From assembly GCA_027618475.1 (NCBI GenBank), contig JAQCEJ010000018.1, positions 1 to 64,000 on the forward strand: a DNA stretch of 64,000 bases, written 5' to 3'. Shown here one piece after another: positions 49,553-58,066 of the stretch. The position numbers and the translations under genes were made by a program. This stretch comes from Planctomycetota bacterium (GTDB taxonomy: Bacteria > Planctomycetota > Planctomycetia > Planctomycetales > Planctomycetaceae). Position 1 is the stretch's first letter; each line of letters opens with the position of its first letter. Below the pieces are notes generated by a model. That model saw only the letters and a program-made list of their open reading frames with translations. It was not told the origin of the DNA and did not search any database.

Positions 49553-50062
49553 CTACTTGGGGGCCAAAATCATCGACATGCTGCGGCCACTTTCCATCCC
49601 GGCGCTTTTCTCTACCTTCGCTATATCTTCCAGCATTTTCTGGACCTGTTCAAGGACGCCGCGCCCCAGCTCGTGGTGGGCGTTTTCACGTCCTTTGAAC
49701 TGGACATTCACTTTGACCTTGTCTTTATTCTCCAGAAACTCGCGAGCCTGCTTGACCTTGAAAGCAATGTCGTGTTCGCCAATTTTCGGACGCAATCGAA
49801 TCTCTTTGATCTGCGTCTGATGCTGCTTGGAGGTCTTGGACTGCTGTTTCTTTTTCTGCTCGTATTTGAACTTACCGTAATCCATGATACGACAGACTGG
49901 AGGTTTTTCGGTGGGGGCGACTTCCACCAAATCCATACCGGATTCGGAGGCAATCTGCAGGGCTTGCGAGGTAGGAATGATCCCTAAAATCTCACCGTCA
50001 TGGTGCACGACGCGAACCGGTGTGATCCGGATCTGTTCGTTGAGTCGATGGCTCGTATCGAT
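49553..50062 (-). CDS. infC: Translation initiation factor IF-3 with an apparent AUC start
   Basis: The protein (169 residues) matches IF-3 from the N-terminus [14 protein letters not shown] through [12 protein letters not shown] and the C-terminal domain [20 protein letters not shown]. No ATG exists in the frame between an upstream TGA and the conserved N-terminus. The GTG at 50008 would cut off the conserved RINEQIR segment. An ATC codon at 50062 is preceded by AGAAGGA at 50077-50071 with eight intervening bases and gives [12 protein letters not shown], so ATC is the likely start. Rare start codons (AUU or AUC) are known for infC, where IF-3 discriminates against them and so regulates itself. 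The rest of the run is rpmI, rplT, pheS. Confidence 0.95.
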   Translation of the reverse strand: MDTSHRLNEQIRITPVRVVHHDGEILGIIPTSQALQIASESGMDLVEVAPTEKPPVCRIMDYGKFKYEQKKKQQSKTSKQHQTQIKEIRLRPKIGEHDIAFKVKQAREFLENKDKVKVNVQFKGRENAHHELGRGVLEQVQKMLEDIAKVEKSAGMESGRSMSMILAPK

Positions 50063-50070
50063 CGCAGTTT

Positions 50071-50077
50071 TCCTTCT
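50071..50077 (-). promoter_or_regulatory. infC: Ribosome site deciding the infC AUC start
   Basis: AGAAGGA on the minus strand, eight bases before ATC at 50062, is the only purine-rich site near the conserved IF-3 N-terminus. It supports initiation at ATC rather than at GTG 50008. Confidence 0.7.
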
Positions 50078-50452
50078 ACATGTTGCTTCAGAACGTAGAT
50101 TATTGCCTGCCGGAAACGCTGACTCCGGTCTTCATAGGGCATCAACCGAGTTCTAAAACGAGATTTAAACCTTCCAACGTTTTCACTCCGCAACAACGGA
50201 GCAAGTATTTCAATGCTTCTGACATGATGCTCGAACAACACGTTTTCACGAAAAAAGTCAACGGTCCGTATCGTGAAAACGTAGCTGCACAATCACTTGT
50301 AACGCTCCGTTATCGGCGCGAGCGCCATGGATTTCAGTCGAGGTTTCGAGCGATGGCTGCTGAAAAATGCCTATATCGCCCGACCACACATTATTCTTCA
50401 TTTATACTTCTAACGCTCACTATGAATTCCGTCAAGCAGATAGGCCCGAAAA
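50078..50452. other. Spacer upstream of infC, no gene supported
   Basis: This 375-base spacer between fliM and infC (both minus) presumably holds the infC promoter. Overlapping frames on both strands have no recognisable features. I see no T-box, tRNA-like or attenuator structure by eye. Confidence 0.4.
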
Positions 50453-51529
50453 TCAGGTTTTCTTGGGAGGGGATCCCTCGGACGCGCCCGCCAATTTGAC
50501 CGTCGGCTGCTGACTCAGCCGGACCGCGACGACGTCGCGAGGACGTTCGAGCGTCTGTGAGATCTGAATGGCTTTATGCCCCTTGTAAACTCCGGGAAAT
50601 CCGATGAAAGCCGGCCGGCCTTCGACCGTAATCTGCAAACCCTGTTGCACCGGGTTTTCGGTGACAATCACGTCGCCTACCGAAAGGTCCATCGTTTCCT
50701 GCATGCGCAAAGAGGTTTTTGCCAGCCTGGCGACCAGATTGACCTTGGTGTGCGTCAGCCCAGTTTCGAGCGACACCTGCTGCCAGGGATCAACAGCCTT
50801 CTTCGTGTAGGCCGACCACGAATCGGACGAGAGTTTTCCGACGAGCGGTTCGATCGAGTTGAATGGAATGCAGAGATTCATGATTCCGCGCATTTCTCCC
50901 AACGAAATTTCGAAGCTGATCAACACGATCACTTCGTTGGGAGGGACGATTTGCACCAGTTGCGGATTGCTTTCGACTTGTGCGATCCGCAACTGCAGAC
51001 TGCAGATATTGGCCCATGCGTTTTCTAATCCGCGCATCGCCAGTTCGATGATCCGCGTTACGAGTTTCAATTCGATATCGGTCAAAGGACGATTCGGATA
51101 GTCCTGCTCGATGTCTCGCCCCCCCCCCAACATACGGTCGAGAATGGGAAAGATGATCGACGGATTCAAATCGAGAATCAAATGGCCTTCCAGACCTTTC
51201 GATTCGAGAAGATTAAAACAGGTCGGGTTTTCCAGACTGAACACGAACTCGCTATACGTCAACTGGTCGACGCTGATCAGCTTTGTTTCGACGATCGTCC
51301 GCAACAATGCACTCGCCGATGCCCCGAATTCTCGGCTGAAGCCTTCATGCAACGCCTGAAACGCGCGCATCTGATCTTTACTGACCCGCTCGGGACGCTT
51401 GAAATCGTAGACGCTGATCTGTGCAAAATTCTCGTACTGACTCTCTGGCCCCGCTGCGGCACTTGCCCCCGAATGATCGAGTGCGGCGAGCAGCGATTCC
51501 ACTTCTGTCTGACTGAGTACATCTGCCAT
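50453..51529 (-). CDS. fliM: Flagellar motor switch protein FliM
   Basis: ATG 51529 ([20 protein letters not shown]) is chosen because AGAGAGG lies five to six bases upstream. The first residues match the FliM EIDSLL-type CheY-binding peptide. The 358-residue protein then has the CheC-like middle domain ([56 protein letters not shown]) and the C-terminal SpoA domain ([29 protein letters not shown] region). A run of ten G bases (minus strand; 51119-51128) encodes the end of Leu and three Gly codons in MLGGGRD. Its neighbours are infC and proA, not flagellar genes, so it is isolated here. It forms the rotor C-ring that binds CheY-P and sets rotation sense. Confidence 0.95.
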   Translation of the reverse strand: MADVLSQTEVESLLAALDHSGASAAAGPESQYENFAQISVYDFKRPERVSKDQMRAFQALHEGFSREFGASASALLRTIVETKLISVDQLTYSEFVFSLENPTCFNLLESKGLEGHLILDLNPSIIFPILDRMLGGGRDIEQDYPNRPLTDIELKLVTRIIELAMRGLENAWANICSLQLRIAQVESNPQLVQIVPPNEVIVLISFEISLGEMRGIMNLCIPFNSIEPLVGKLSSDSWSAYTKKAVDPWQQVSLETGLTHTKVNLVARLAKTSLRMQETMDLSVGDVIVTENPVQQGLQITVEGRPAFIGFPGVYKGHKAIQISQTLERPRDVVAVRLSQQPTVKLAGASEGSPPKKT

Positions 51530-51550
51530 GTCCGACCTCTCTGTCGACAC

Positions 51551-51736
51551 AGTCTCGACTTAATCTTGTGACTGATTCAGAATCCATCCGTAATCATGGG
51601 TGTAATACAGGCTTAATGACATCGCGTCGTCAACACGCACGCGAACAGCCTGACTTTCTGAAATGCGTATTGATATTCGACTCCGACCTGAGTGTATTCC
51701 GACCACAACTTATAATTTGCCAATGACCCCGAATTT
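51551..51736. other. Short spacer between proA and fliM
   Basis: No terminator or gene is seen. It presumably carries the fliM promoter. Confidence 0.35.
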
Positions 51737-52996
51737 TTATCGGCGAATCTGCCCTTGTCCATGGACAACGTATTTATAACTGGTGAGTTCCTTTAGACCG
51801 CAAGGCCCCCGCGCATGGAATTTGTCAGTGCTGATGCCGATCTCCGCACCGAGACCGAATTCCCCCCCGTCGTTAAACCGGGTACTGGCATTGACGATCA
51901 CTGCAGCAGAGTCGACCCGCGTGGTGAAACGCTCAGCCGATGCCAGATCACGAGTGACAATCGCGTCGGTATGCCCCGAACCAAATTCGGTAATATGCCC
52001 GATCGCTTCATCCAACGAATCGACGATCTTGACTGATAAAATTAAATCGAGATATTCGGTGCGAAAGTCGGCTTCGGTCGCCTGCAAACTCCCCGGCACC
52101 AGGTCGTGCGATCGCTCGCAACATCGCAATTCGACTTTTTTTTCCTTGAGCAACGGAACGGCGTGTGACAGAAAACTGTTTGCCACATCCGCATGAATTA
52201 ACACGGTTTCGGTCGCGTTGCAGACCCCAGGCCGCTGACACTTCCCGTTGATGAGTATAGCCGTCGCTTGCTCCAGATCGGCCGATGAATCCACATAGAC
52301 ATGACACACTCCGTCGAAATGCTTGATCACCGGCATCGAAGCCTCGGCGGTCACACGTTCGATCAACGACTTCCCGCCGCGAGGAATGGTGACATCGATG
52401 TACTGTGAGAGCTTTAGAAAATGACTGACAGCCTCGCGGTCGGTCGTTTCGACCAGTTGCACAGCATGTTCCGGCAATTTTGCATCGATTAGGGCGTTCT
52501 TGAGCACCTGGTAAAACGCAAGATTGCTGTGCAAAGCCTCTTTACCGCCGCGAAGAATTACCGCATTTCCACTTTTGACACACAAAGCCGCGGCGTCGAC
52601 GGTGACGTTTGGTCGCGATTCGTAAATGAAGAACACGACCCCTAACGGTACGCGAACGCGCGTCACCAGCAATCCATTAGGCCTGACATTACTATCGATG
52701 ACTTCACCGATCGGTTCAGGTAGCGCGATGACATCATCCAGTGCTGCGGCGATAGCGTCGAGACGACTTTCGTTCAGCCGCAACCGATCGATGGCTGCGG
52801 TATTCAGTCCATAACCCGGCGCGGCTTTCAGATCCTGGGCATTGGCAGCGATAATCTCAGCAGAACATCGACGAATCCCGTCGGCGGCAAGTTGCAACCA
52901 GCGTGATTTTTGTTCGCCGGTCGCGATGACGAGTTGCCGTGAGGCCTCCCGCGCCTGCAATGCGAGCGAATGGGTGTATTTTACCAAGTCGACCAT
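51737..52996 (-). CDS. proA: Gamma-glutamyl phosphate reductase
   Basis: ProA reduces glutamyl 5-phosphate to glutamate 5-semialdehyde with NADPH, the second step of proline synthesis. The 419-residue length is normal. It shows the aldehyde dehydrogenase-like fold: [38 protein letters not shown], and the catalytic Cys in [37 protein letters not shown] is the usual NADP region. It starts at ATG 52996 with AGG as a weak ribosome site. proB is not adjacent. Identification is firm. Confidence 0.97.
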   Translation of the reverse strand: MVDLVKYTHSLALQAREASRQLVIATGEQKSRWLQLAADGIRRCSAEIIAANAQDLKAAPGYGLNTAAIDRLRLNESRLDAIAAALDDVIALPEPIGEVIDSNVRPNGLLVTRVRVPLGVVFFIYESRPNVTVDAAALCVKSGNAVILRGGKEALHSNLAFYQVLKNALIDAKLPEHAVQLVETTDREAVSHFLKLSQYIDVTIPRGGKSLIERVTAEASMPVIKHFDGVCHVYVDSSADLEQATAILINGKCQRPGVCNATETVLIHADVANSFLSHAVPLLKEKKVELRCCERSHDLVPGSLQATEADFRTEYLDLILSVKIVDSLDEAIGHITEFGSGHTDAIVTRDLASAERFTTRVDSAAVIVNASTRFNDGGEFGLGAEIGISTDKFHARGPCGLKELTSYKYVVHGQGQIRR

Positions 52997-53205
52997 AAAC
53001 TGCCTGAAACTATACCGAAAAAAGATCCGCTAACTCCCCGATTTGATCATCGTCAGGGGAGTATCCGGGAAGTCGCCAACTCTGTCAACGGGGGTTCCGG
53101 TGCACGAAGAAAACTGAACATACGAATCCAATCTCCGCTTGTGTATCGCTGACTTACAGCTACGATACATCGATTCTAACTTGCATCACCTGCCGGAGCC
53201 GCCGC
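52997..53205. other. Divergent spacer upstream of proA
   Basis: The 209-base spacer lies between proA (minus) and a small unknown gene (plus). CCGGAG at 53194-53199 is the latter's ribosome site. Nothing else stands out. Confidence 0.35.
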
Positions 53206-53529
53206 ATGACCGTTTATGTTCAATCGATGACCCATCCCGAACTCGCCGGGTTCGCCATGCCCGACCGGTTTCGACACGATGTCACCTATTTCGCAACTCC
53301 TGCCGGGACTGGTAACGCCCCGGCAAAACTGGGAGACGGTGAATTCTGGATCCCCCTCGACGAGGCCAGAATAACGCTCGACGACGGCGTGATTCGCCTC
53401 GTCTCGCCGCTCGACAGCGAACACACCACCGAAATTGAGATCACCGAAGAGCAGGAACGCTGGCTGGAATGGATGATTCAGCATGAGGTGCAGCACATCC
53501 TGCTGTCGGCACGCAGCGCGTCATCGTGA
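53206..53529 (+). CDS. Small protein of unknown function
   Basis: The 107-residue protein from ATG 53206 (CCGGAG six bases upstream) is acidic and cytoplasmic. It shows beta strands (MTVYVQSMTHPELAGFAMPD, DGEFWIPLDEARITLDDGVI) and a C-terminal helix ending LEWMIQHEVQHILLSARS. Nothing identifies a family. Its stop lies 41 bases before that of the convergent uronate isomerase-like gene. Confidence 0.72.
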   Translation: MTVYVQSMTHPELAGFAMPDRFRHDVTYFATPAGTGNAPAKLGDGEFWIPLDEARITLDDGVIRLVSPLDSEHTTEIEITEEQERWLEWMIQHEVQHILLSARSASS

Positions 53530-53570
53530 ATATACCCGGCTGGATTCTGCCAGTGAGTCGATGCCGGACA

Positions 53571-54854
53571 CTACGAGACGTTGAAAATCGTTTCCACGTT
53601 TCCGCGAAGTGTCTGCTTTCCTAACGCCAGAGCCCGTTCTTCGGTCCAGCCGCGGGCAATCACAAAGTCTTCGACGAGCGTTTTCGCCAGAGCCTTGCGA
53701 TACATGCGAAACTTCGGGAGTGCGAATTCCAGTTTGTACATGTCGCTGTAGTAACCGATCTGCTTGTTTCGCGGCGCGGCTTGCAGCCGGCTGCGGCAGT
53801 CGATTTCGATATACGGCGGAATGTTCGAGTACCACCAGTGGCCATGAGCGATGACATTCGGAAAAATCCAGCAATAACTGACGAGTTCCTGATTGCTGAC
53901 GCTCGCCAGGACCGAGATGGGAAACTTCACCTGAGGAAACGCATTGAAGAGTTTCCGATAGAGAATCAGCGACGTCCGCTGGTCGAACAGATCCTGCCCT
54001 TGATACACCCCGGCTTCGTATACTCTTCGATTCACGCCGATCATCAGATCGAACGGCAGGCCGAAATCGGCACAGTATTCGGCAAGCCTCCAGAACACCG
54101 CACAACTGATCGTTTTTCGCTCATCGATGGTCAATTCGCGTCCAGCCAGAATCGCTTGCAGCACCGGCTCGGCTTCGGAGTCTGAAATCGGTTGCGGCTC
54201 GAAATCAGGCGGCAAAGAAATCGCACACGCCTTTGCGCCGTGTGATGTGAAATGCGTAAACAACCTTCCCAGCGCCGACTTGAGATCGGCGATGCTGCGG
54301 ACATCGGTATCGGTGGCCTTATTGAGCCGTTGCAGCGTGTCGGGCCGGGAGAGATGAAACACCAGATCGTCCGTCCGCAGACAAGGGATGTAACGGTCGG
54401 TATCAAACCCGGTGAGTGGATCGTCGAAATCGTTCGTCAAAAATACTTTCGAAATCCTGCTTCGCTTAAGGACTTCATCTTCCCAGCCAGGACGGGCGAG
54501 AACGGTTTCGACGTGGTCATAAAACGGTTCCCAGTTATCTTCGGTCAGATGGTCGCCGGTAAAACCAAAAAACGAACGGGCGATATCGAGAAACCAGTCC
54601 ATCTGAATAGTGTTGTCGAGATGTGCGAAATACGGCACGAGCCGACGGACTTTTTCCTTCGGTGAAATTCCAGGTTCTTCAATCGCCTCGCGCGGACAGC
54701 CTGCTGAATGTGCCAGCTCGGTGTAGTAGTGATACCCCAGAATGTCGGCAAGAGTCTTCGACGCAGGGGCATGCGGATTGATATGCGTATGGGGATCGAT
54801 CAGTTCGATTTGTTCCAGATCATGCCAAAGCTGCTGGATCAAGGCGTGAGACAT
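53571..54854 (-). CDS. Uronate isomerase-like amidohydrolase
   Basis: Of a longer open frame only the part from ATG 54854 is credible: GAGGAG lies eight bases upstream and the protein starts MSHALIQQLWHDLEQIELID. The 427-residue product has DPHTHINPHAP near residue 22, the metal-binding HxH of the amidohydrolase TIM barrel, and late motifs NVIAHGHWWYSNIPPYIE and RNKQIGYYSDMYKLEFALPK that recall the uronate isomerase (UxaC) group, in which the aldehyde of glucuronate or galacturonate is isomerised. Length is slightly under UxaC. The exact substrate is unproved. It sits convergent to a small unknown gene and upstream of the WD40 gene cluster only by position. Confidence 0.82.
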   Translation of the reverse strand: MSHALIQQLWHDLEQIELIDPHTHINPHAPASKTLADILGYHYYTELAHSAGCPREAIEEPGISPKEKVRRLVPYFAHLDNTIQMDWFLDIARSFFGFTGDHLTEDNWEPFYDHVETVLARPGWEDEVLKRSRISKVFLTNDFDDPLTGFDTDRYIPCLRTDDLVFHLSRPDTLQRLNKATDTDVRSIADLKSALGRLFTHFTSHGAKACAISLPPDFEPQPISDSEAEPVLQAILAGRELTIDERKTISCAVFWRLAEYCADFGLPFDLMIGVNRRVYEAGVYQGQDLFDQRTSLILYRKLFNAFPQVKFPISVLASVSNQELVSYCWIFPNVIAHGHWWYSNIPPYIEIDCRSRLQAAPRNKQIGYYSDMYKLEFALPKFRMYRKALAKTLVEDFVIARGWTEERALALGKQTLRGNVETIFNVS

Positions 54855-55026
54855 CGTTGCGCTCCTCGTAGTTCGTTTCGATTCTTCCCGTATCGAATTG
54901 TAAAAAGAACGCAATCGTCGCGAAACAGTCAACCAGTTGGAGAGACGACGAGACAAAGAGAAAAACGCAATGTCCCATTCCTGACGACGCGGAGACCTCG
55001 TGTGGCAAACCGCATCCGTTATGAAT

Positions 55027-55059
55027 GCCAAACCCCCGGCTGACGACCGGGGGTTTGGC
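55027..55059. terminator. Strong GC-rich hairpin downstream of WD40 gene
   Basis: GCCAAACCCCCGG at 55027-55039 pairs perfectly with CCGGGGGTTTGGC at 55047-55059 around a seven-base loop. It lies 34 bases downstream of the WD40 gene stop (55093, minus strand). No T-run follows on the minus strand, but the strong stem probably helps to end or protect that transcript. Confidence 0.6.
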
Positions 55060-55092
55060 GAAAAATCCGATTCTCTTGTGTTAACTGTGTGC

Positions 55093-57987
55093 CTACTGAG
55101 CGGCTGCCGTCGGCATCGGATTTTCCTCAACCGGTTGAGGAGGTTCGAGGCTTTTCAGCACATTGCCGTTCGTACCGTCCCAGACACGCAGAATGCCGTC
55201 TTCGCCGCCACCGATGATAAGCGATTCGTTGCGAGCCGCAGCAGAGGTGTAGACATAGTCGGGGTTGCCGCTGAAGTTGCGGTAATTGCTGCCGTTAGAG
55301 CCTGTGTGCCCCCGAACGACCGAATCGCCACCGGAAGAGACAATATTATCGCCGACACCGATGTAATGGATCGACGTCACTTGCTTTGAATGAGTGGCGA
55401 TGGTCCGCGCCTGTTCTCCGGTCTCGACATTCCAGATTTTAATGGCATTGTCGGCACCGGCACTGGCGATAAACGCCCCGTCGGCACGAAAACTGACGCC
55501 AAGCACATGGTGCGTATGTCCTTCGAACGCCTTGACGAATTCACCGGTCTCGACGTTGAAGATCTTCACAAACTTATCGGCTCCTCCCGAGAGGATGTAT
55601 TTTCCGTCGCGAGAGAAGTCGACACCGAAAATCGTATCGCTGTGAGCGTTCTCAAACTCACGGATGACCGAACGGCTCGCGACGTCCCAGAGCAGAAGCT
55701 GACCGCTGCGTGACGGGTCTCCACCGCCGGTGATCAGAGTTTTTCCATCGGGACTGAAGGCGAGCGCCAGCACACGGTTGATGAACGGCGACGGGGCCAG
55801 ATCGAGCGGGGCTTCCGGCTTCGGGCCGAGGACTCCCGCCAAATGCCACGCCGGATCGGCGTCCCAGGCGATCACGGCATTATCGGCAGCTCCAGACACA
55901 ACGGTTGTGCCCGACGCGGCGGACAACGCCGCAACGGCGGCCGCATTGCCATTCAGGTTCTCCAGTGGTTTACCGGTCGTGGAGTCCCAGAGGTGAATAA
56001 TATTGTCGTCTCCCGACGTCGCGATAATACTCCCCCCCGCCACAAACTCCACCGATTTCAGTGGTTTAGGGGCTGCGGCATCCGTCGCCTGAACCGCGGC
56101 GAGATCAGCATCGGCCTGAGTTGCTACGGCGTTCGCTGCATCGAGTCCGGCCTTCATTGCGGTCTGCTTTTCTTTTGCCGCGACAAGAGCCTGATCGGCA
56201 CGCTCGACGTTTCGCACCGCACCAGCCTGGGCGTTGGTCGCCGCCTTGACGGCGTCAGTCTGCTTGGTGACTTCCGCTTGAGCATCGGTCGATGCTTTTT
56301 CGAGGTCTTTATTCTCCGGCTCCTTTGCCGCCGCTTCTTTCGCGGCAGCGGCCTTTGTCTCGGCATCGGCCAGGGCGGTTTGTGCGTCGGTGAGAGCCTT
56401 GTCGGCGGCAACTTTCGCTTCGTTCGCCATCTTCTGCCCGTTCTCACGTTCCGTGACACCGGCATCGGCCGCCTTCACCGCGGCATCGGCCAATGCGACC
56501 TTTTGCTTCGAGACGGTTTGACTCTCCGTCGCCAGAATAACCTGCTGCTGAGTATCGAGGTTGCCGATCATTTCGGCGATCTGTGCACCGTTGTCGGCCT
56601 GCCACAATTTGGCCACATTGTTCGCCGCTGCAGACGCGAAGAATTTTCCGTCAGGGCGGACCGACACGTCGGCCACCGGAGCTCCATGATTCATGTTGAG
56701 AGCAACGGCGTTCGTCGTCAGATTCCAAGTGCGAACCGTCCCGTCATCACTGCCGGAAAGGACGATATTCGTATCGGTCGGCACAACCGCCAGCGAGTTA
56801 ACCGGTCCGGTATGACCGGCGAGTTCGGCCAGCGGCGTCGGCGGATTTGCATCGACCGGGATATTCCAGACGCGAATGATATTATCGGCATGAGCCGTTA
56901 CCAAACGAGCCGGAGCGTCGGCCGGTTCAGCCGGTTTGCTGACGACCAGATCGTTGATCGGTGCAGTCGTTGTCGATGTCAGCACAGCGGCACCGTCGGC
57001 AAGATTCCAGATGCGGATCGTCATATCGAGCGACGCCGAATATAACTGCGTTCCGTCCAGCGAGAATTGCAGCCCCTTCACAACGCCGGTATGGCCGGGC
57101 AATGTCAAATGCAGAGTTCCATCCGCTTGTTTGATCAGGACGATCGAGTTATCCGCCAGTGAGACGGCAATATAGTCGGGATGAGAGGCATTGACGGCGG
57201 TTACGGCCGCCGGTGCGGCATATTTCCAGCGTTGAACGTTCTCGCCACGCTGCCAAATCTTGACGGCTTTGAAATCTCCCGTAGCGAGGGTATGACCATC
57301 TGAAGAGAAGGCCATTGAATGTACAAAATCGCGATGAGCGGCTCCGTTCGGATAAAGCGGTTGGCCGTCGACGACGACCGATTGCAGATTCGGATCGAGC
57401 AACTGCGTCATCTTATCGCCATTGAGCAGGTCGAAAATGTAAATTTGATTGACGCGACCGGCCGCGGCAAAACGTCCCCAGGGAGACAAAGCCGAACTGT
57501 AAATTGCCTTTAAATTCGATGGAATCGACTGCCATTGCAGATTCGCCATCCCCGAGCCCGAGCCGGGTTTTGCTCCTTCGGTAATCCACTGCTTGATCAG
57601 ACCGAGTTCCTGTGGGGTGAGCGGCTTCGCTTCGACCTTGTTGGGAAGCGGAGGCATCACCGGTTCTTCGGTGCGCGAGACGACTTTGAAGAGGAGACTC
57701 TCTTCGGGCTTGCCTTCGACGACGACCGGTCCACTGGCCCCCCCTTTGAGGATGTTGTCGACCGTTTCGAGCACAAGATCGCTCTCGTTGATCGCCACGT
57801 TATGGCAGGCGAGACAATTGCGATCCAGAATTGGAAAAATGTCCTGCTCGAAATCGACCGGACGGCCCAAGTCGACCGCAGCCGCTTCAATGGGACCGGC
57901 TGCCTCTTCTTGAGCGGAAACCGTGGAAGCCACTGCCCACCAGGCACACGTCATGACGAGAGCCGTCAATGTCGATCGGTGAAGCAT
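55093..57987 (-). CDS. Exported cytochrome/WD40 protein with Ala-rich coiled-coil insert
   Basis: The 964-residue product has a signal peptide (MLHRSTLTALVMTCAWWAVA). A PSCyt1 cytochrome domain follows (about 40-150), with LDRNCLACHNVAINESDLVL holding CLACH and then MPPLPNKVEAKPLTPQELGL. WD40 repeats follow on both sides of an insert: GHTGVVKGLQFSLDGTQLYS, GHTGPVNSLAVVPTDTNIVL, FVAGGSIIATSGDDNIIHLW, GHTHHVLGVSFRADGAFIAS. The insert at about residues 489-642 is a long Ala-rich coiled coil (VAADKALTDAQTALADAETK; KEPENKDLEKASTDAQAEVT). A similar module is in the next protein. It likely forms an outer-membrane-associated or periplasmic scaffold. Function unknown. Confidence 0.94.
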   Translation of the reverse strand: MLHRSTLTALVMTCAWWAVASTVSAQEEAAGPIEAAAVDLGRPVDFEQDIFPILDRNCLACHNVAINESDLVLETVDNILKGGASGPVVVEGKPEESLLFKVVSRTEEPVMPPLPNKVEAKPLTPQELGLIKQWITEGAKPGSGSGMANLQWQSIPSNLKAIYSSALSPWGRFAAAGRVNQIYIFDLLNGDKMTQLLDPNLQSVVVDGQPLYPNGAAHRDFVHSMAFSSDGHTLATGDFKAVKIWQRGENVQRWKYAAPAAVTAVNASHPDYIAVSLADNSIVLIKQADGTLHLTLPGHTGVVKGLQFSLDGTQLYSASLDMTIRIWNLADGAAVLTSTTTAPINDLVVSKPAEPADAPARLVTAHADNIIRVWNIPVDANPPTPLAELAGHTGPVNSLAVVPTDTNIVLSGSDDGTVRTWNLTTNAVALNMNHGAPVADVSVRPDGKFFASAAANNVAKLWQADNGAQIAEMIGNLDTQQQVILATESQTVSKQKVALADAAVKAADAGVTERENGQKMANEAKVAADKALTDAQTALADAETKAAAAKEAAAKEPENKDLEKASTDAQAEVTKQTDAVKAATNAQAGAVRNVERADQALVAAKEKQTAMKAGLDAANAVATQADADLAAVQATDAAAPKPLKSVEFVAGGSIIATSGDDNIIHLWDSTTGKPLENLNGNAAAVAALSAASGTTVVSGAADNAVIAWDADPAWHLAGVLGPKPEAPLDLAPSPFINRVLALAFSPDGKTLITGGGDPSRSGQLLLWDVASRSVIREFENAHSDTIFGVDFSRDGKYILSGGADKFVKIFNVETGEFVKAFEGHTHHVLGVSFRADGAFIASAGADNAIKIWNVETGEQARTIATHSKQVTSIHYIGVGDNIVSSGGDSVVRGHTGSNGSNYRNFSGNPDYVYTSAAARNESLIIGGGEDGILRVWDGTNGNVLKSLEPPQPVEENPMPTAAAQ

Positions 57988-58066
57988 TTCAATATCCTCT
58001 ACTTTAAAGTGAATACGTGATTTTTCTTAGGGCACGAGAAGCTTGCAATTCAACGTCAATTCGAGC

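Noticed and set aside
49397-49987. 196-codon plus-strand frame over infC
   Set aside because: Antisense to IF-3; Leu/Phe-rich stretches come from reading the complementary strand.
50080-50499. 139-codon frame between infC and fliM
   Set aside because: It overlaps the infC leader and the fliM 3' end and has no protein features.
55027-55059. GC-rich hairpin as a regulatory riboswitch
   Set aside because: It is downstream of the WD40 gene and lacks any riboswitch core; end-of-transcript structure is simpler.
55843-57045. 400-codon plus-strand frame over the WD40 gene
   Set aside because: Antisense shadow; the minus strand encodes clear WD40 repeats.
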